Assembly: GCA_029261715.1 (NCBI GenBank)
Contig: JAJDAT010000025.1
Span: 124,001-188,000, forward strand
Direction: 5' to 3'
DNA: 64,000 nucleotides
Source of the DNA: Nitrospinia bacterium
GTDB lineage: Bacteria; Nitrospinota; Nitrospinia; Nitrospinales; JAJDAT01
Below the pieces are notes generated by a model. That model saw only the letters and a list, made by a program, of their open reading frames with translations. It was not told the DNA's origin and did no database searches. The translations under genes were made by a program, and so were the position numbers. Below, one piece after another: positions 62,676 through 64,000 of the stretch. Position 1 is the first letter of the stretch, and the number at the start of each line of letters is the position of its first letter.

Positions 62676-63076
62676 TGGCTAGCTTTAATAAAGTTTTATT
62701 AATGGGAAACCTGACTCGCGATCCAGAATTGCGATTTACTGCAAATGGCTCAGCCGTTGCTGGTTTTGGATTGGCTATTAATAGAAAGTATAAGCAGGGA
62801 GACGAATGGAAAGAAGATGTTTGTTTCGTCGATATAACCGTTTGGGGAAAACAAGCGGAAAACTGCGCACAATATTTAAACAAAGGAAGCGGAGCTTTTA
62901 TTGAGGGGTACTTACGCTTGAATTCGTGGGAAACTGATTCCGGCGAAAAAAGAAACAAGCTAGAAGTCGTCGCTAATACCGTTCAATTTTTACCAAAGGG
63001 AACGTCCAATAGAGATATGGGACAAGGGGGAGATGGCTTTGATGACATGGCCCCTAAAGGCGATATTCCCTTTTAG
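62675..63076 (+). CDS. ssb: Single-stranded DNA-binding protein
   Basis: 133 aa. OB fold with FNKVLLMGNLTRDPELRFTANGSAVAGFGLAINRKY, VDITVWGKQAENCAQYLNKGSGAFIEGYLR, and a short linker ending in the acidic tip DDMAPKGDIPF that recruits repair and replication proteins. Shorter than E. coli SSB but within the range. It starts on the last base of the rpsF stop codon, the classical rpsF-ssb-rpsR arrangement. Confidence 0.97.
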   Translation: MASFNKVLLMGNLTRDPELRFTANGSAVAGFGLAINRKYKQGDEWKEDVCFVDITVWGKQAENCAQYLNKGSGAFIEGYLRLNSWETDSGEKRNKLEVVANTVQFLPKGTSNRDMGQGGDGFDDMAPKGDIPF

Positions 63077-63103
63077 GATAATTTATTTAGGAGTTTTTTA
63101 AAC

Positions 63104-63355
63104 ATGGCTTTAAAAGGAAAATCGCGCGGAAGACGGCGATCATTTGTTTCGCAAAAAGTTTGTAGGTTTTGCGTTGAAAAACTAGAGTACATTGATTTTT
63201 TTGATATAAAAACTTTGAAACCATTGATTTCAGAAAGAGGCAAGATTGTTCCCTCCAGAATTTCGGGAAACTGCGCAAGACATCAAAGGCTGTTGACCTT
63301 AGCAATTAAAAGAGCAAGGAATATAGCGTTGTTGCCATTTTCTGTAGAGCGTTAG
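63104..63355 (+). CDS. rpsR: Ribosomal protein bS18
   Basis: 83 aa basic 30S protein that pairs with S6. [61 protein letters not shown] is the family pattern; the cysteines are compatible with a zinc-binding form. It lies 27 nt after ssb. Confidence 0.97.
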   Translation: MALKGKSRGRRRSFVSQKVCRFCVEKLEYIDFFDIKTLKPLISERGKIVPSRISGNCARHQRLLTLAIKRARNIALLPFSVER

Positions 63356-63358
63356 GTT

Positions 63359-64000
63359 TTGACGGATAAGATTCCGCTCAAAGAGATTTTATTACCAGTT
63401 GCGGTTACTCTTGTAATTTTTTTTACTTCGTTACTTGTCCCACCTTTAGGGATTGTGATCGGAGTTCTTTCTCCAGTTCCTCTCGTTTGGATTTATTTGA
63501 GAGGAGGAAAACAGATAGGCTTAATTTGTTTAGCCTGCGCGTGTGGGATTATTTTATTTGCTTTCGGAGCAAGGCACGCTCTTTTTTTTATGGCTGAATA
63601 TGGTGTAATGGCCTTTATCTTAGGGGAAACGGTTAGGTTTCGTTTGCCCATTGAAAAGTGCGTCGGTTTTACCGCACTTGGCTCGGCCCTGATGTCCGCC
63701 GCAGTTTTGACGTTTGCATTTTCGACGGAAGAAGTCAGCTTGCAGGAATTTATCCAAGAGCAAGTTCAAGTTCACGTCAAGCAGTCTGCGGAAACCTTTA
63801 AGGCAATGGGAAACGACCCAGGAGATCAAGCGTCTTTTGAGAAGACTCTTAATCGAATTGCCGGTCTTTTAGCGACAGCGTATCCTTCTTTTATATTTGT
63901 AGGATCTTTATTTGGGGCATTAGCAAATTATTCTGTTGCTCGATATGTTTGGAGGCGGCAAACTAACGCTTATCCTTTTTTTGAGGAAAAGTTTAACTCC
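63359..64000 (+). CDS. DUF2232-type polytopic membrane protein, N-terminal part (3' end outside window)
   Basis: Open from a TTG at 63359 to the window end, 214 codons without a stop. The AGG 4 nt before the TTG overlaps the rpsR stop, so the genes are coupled. It has about five membrane segments in this part (for example EILLPVAVTLVIFFTSLLVP and LVWIYL) and a periplasmic-looking amphipathic helix (QEFIQEQVQVHVKQ). Proteins of this type (YybS-like/DUF2232) commonly lie between rpsR and rplI; function unknown. An rplI gene is expected just beyond the window. Confidence 0.75.
   Translation, partial: MTDKIPLKEILLPVAVTLVIFFTSLLVPPLGIVIGVLSPVPLVWIYLRGGKQIGLICLACACGIILFAFGARHALFFMAEYGVMAFILGETVRFRLPIEKCVGFTALGSALMSAAVLTFAFSTEEVSLQEFIQEQVQVHVKQSAETFKAMGNDPGDQASFEKTLNRIAGLLATAYPSFIFVGSLFGALANYSVARYVWRRQTNAYPFFEEKFNS

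Overview
The window is a 64 kb stretch of AT-rich bacterial chromosome, densely packed with mostly short operons and with frequent TTG and GTG starts. It has the marks of a Gram-negative, respiring, probably motile bacterium: periplasmic multiheme cytochromes, a Rieske/cytochrome b pair, DegP, RapA, FlgM, sigma-54 activators and a single bifunctional RelA/SpoT. The pairing of a hydroxylamine-oxidoreductase-like octaheme cytochrome with a c554-like tetraheme cytochrome, plus DUF1858 proteins and many two-component genes, would fit Nitrospinota or a related deep-branching group. That placement is an inference. There is no 16S gene, tRNA, transposase, integrase or CRISPR array in the window to anchor it.

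Layout. 1-5.1 kb is housekeeping: hemL 3' end, eno, ftsB, an HU/IHF gene, queA (reverse) and a tetraheme cytochrome with a strong promoter and terminator. 5.2-14.2 kb holds an animal-type UDP-glucose dehydrogenase, RapA, DegP, metF, a formylglycine-type lipo/secreted protein and a leucine-rich-repeat protein. 14.6-23.9 kb is a co-directional run of six signalling genes: a receiver-kinase, a large membrane kinase, then receivers fused to HD-GYP, HDOD, sigma-54 AAA+ and a degenerate HD-GYP. 23.9-32.7 kb is a reverse-strand block: a fused transporter/spermidine synthase, a membrane-DUF1858 fusion, an ECF sigma factor, a receiver lacking its phospho-acceptor, a sigma-54 activator, a single-domain receiver and a GAF-PAS-PAS kinase. 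Divergent from it, 32.9-36.3 kb encodes Rieske, cytochrome b, the octaheme cytochrome and a CBS protein, which look like one electron-transfer operon with its own sensory and transcriptional apparatus next door.

36.3-45.8 kb contains hpt, a CBS regulator, gltBD, and a ubiquitin-like MoaD/ThiS protein coupled to a beta-propeller protein. 45.9-53.2 kb is the most accessory-looking part: two paralogous small secreted proteins at its edges, rpsU with a small unknown partner gene and a terminated upstream region that may be a small RNA, a duplicated CI-type repressor co-transcribed with a membrane hybrid kinase, an unknown membrane protein and a membrane-bound MutS-like ATPase. A pair of diverged direct repeats flanks the repressor/kinase block. 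53.2-64 kb returns to core functions: msrAB, recG, relA/spoT, rpmB, a DUF1858 protein, flgM, a Nudix hydrolase, an M28 peptidase, and rpsF-ssb-rpsR followed by a membrane protein cut off by the window end.

The most interesting leads are the sensory island facing the bc1/octaheme operon, a near-identical promoter-region element shared by the HU gene and gltB, the hairpin that buries the hpt start codon, and the 47-51 kb accessory block.
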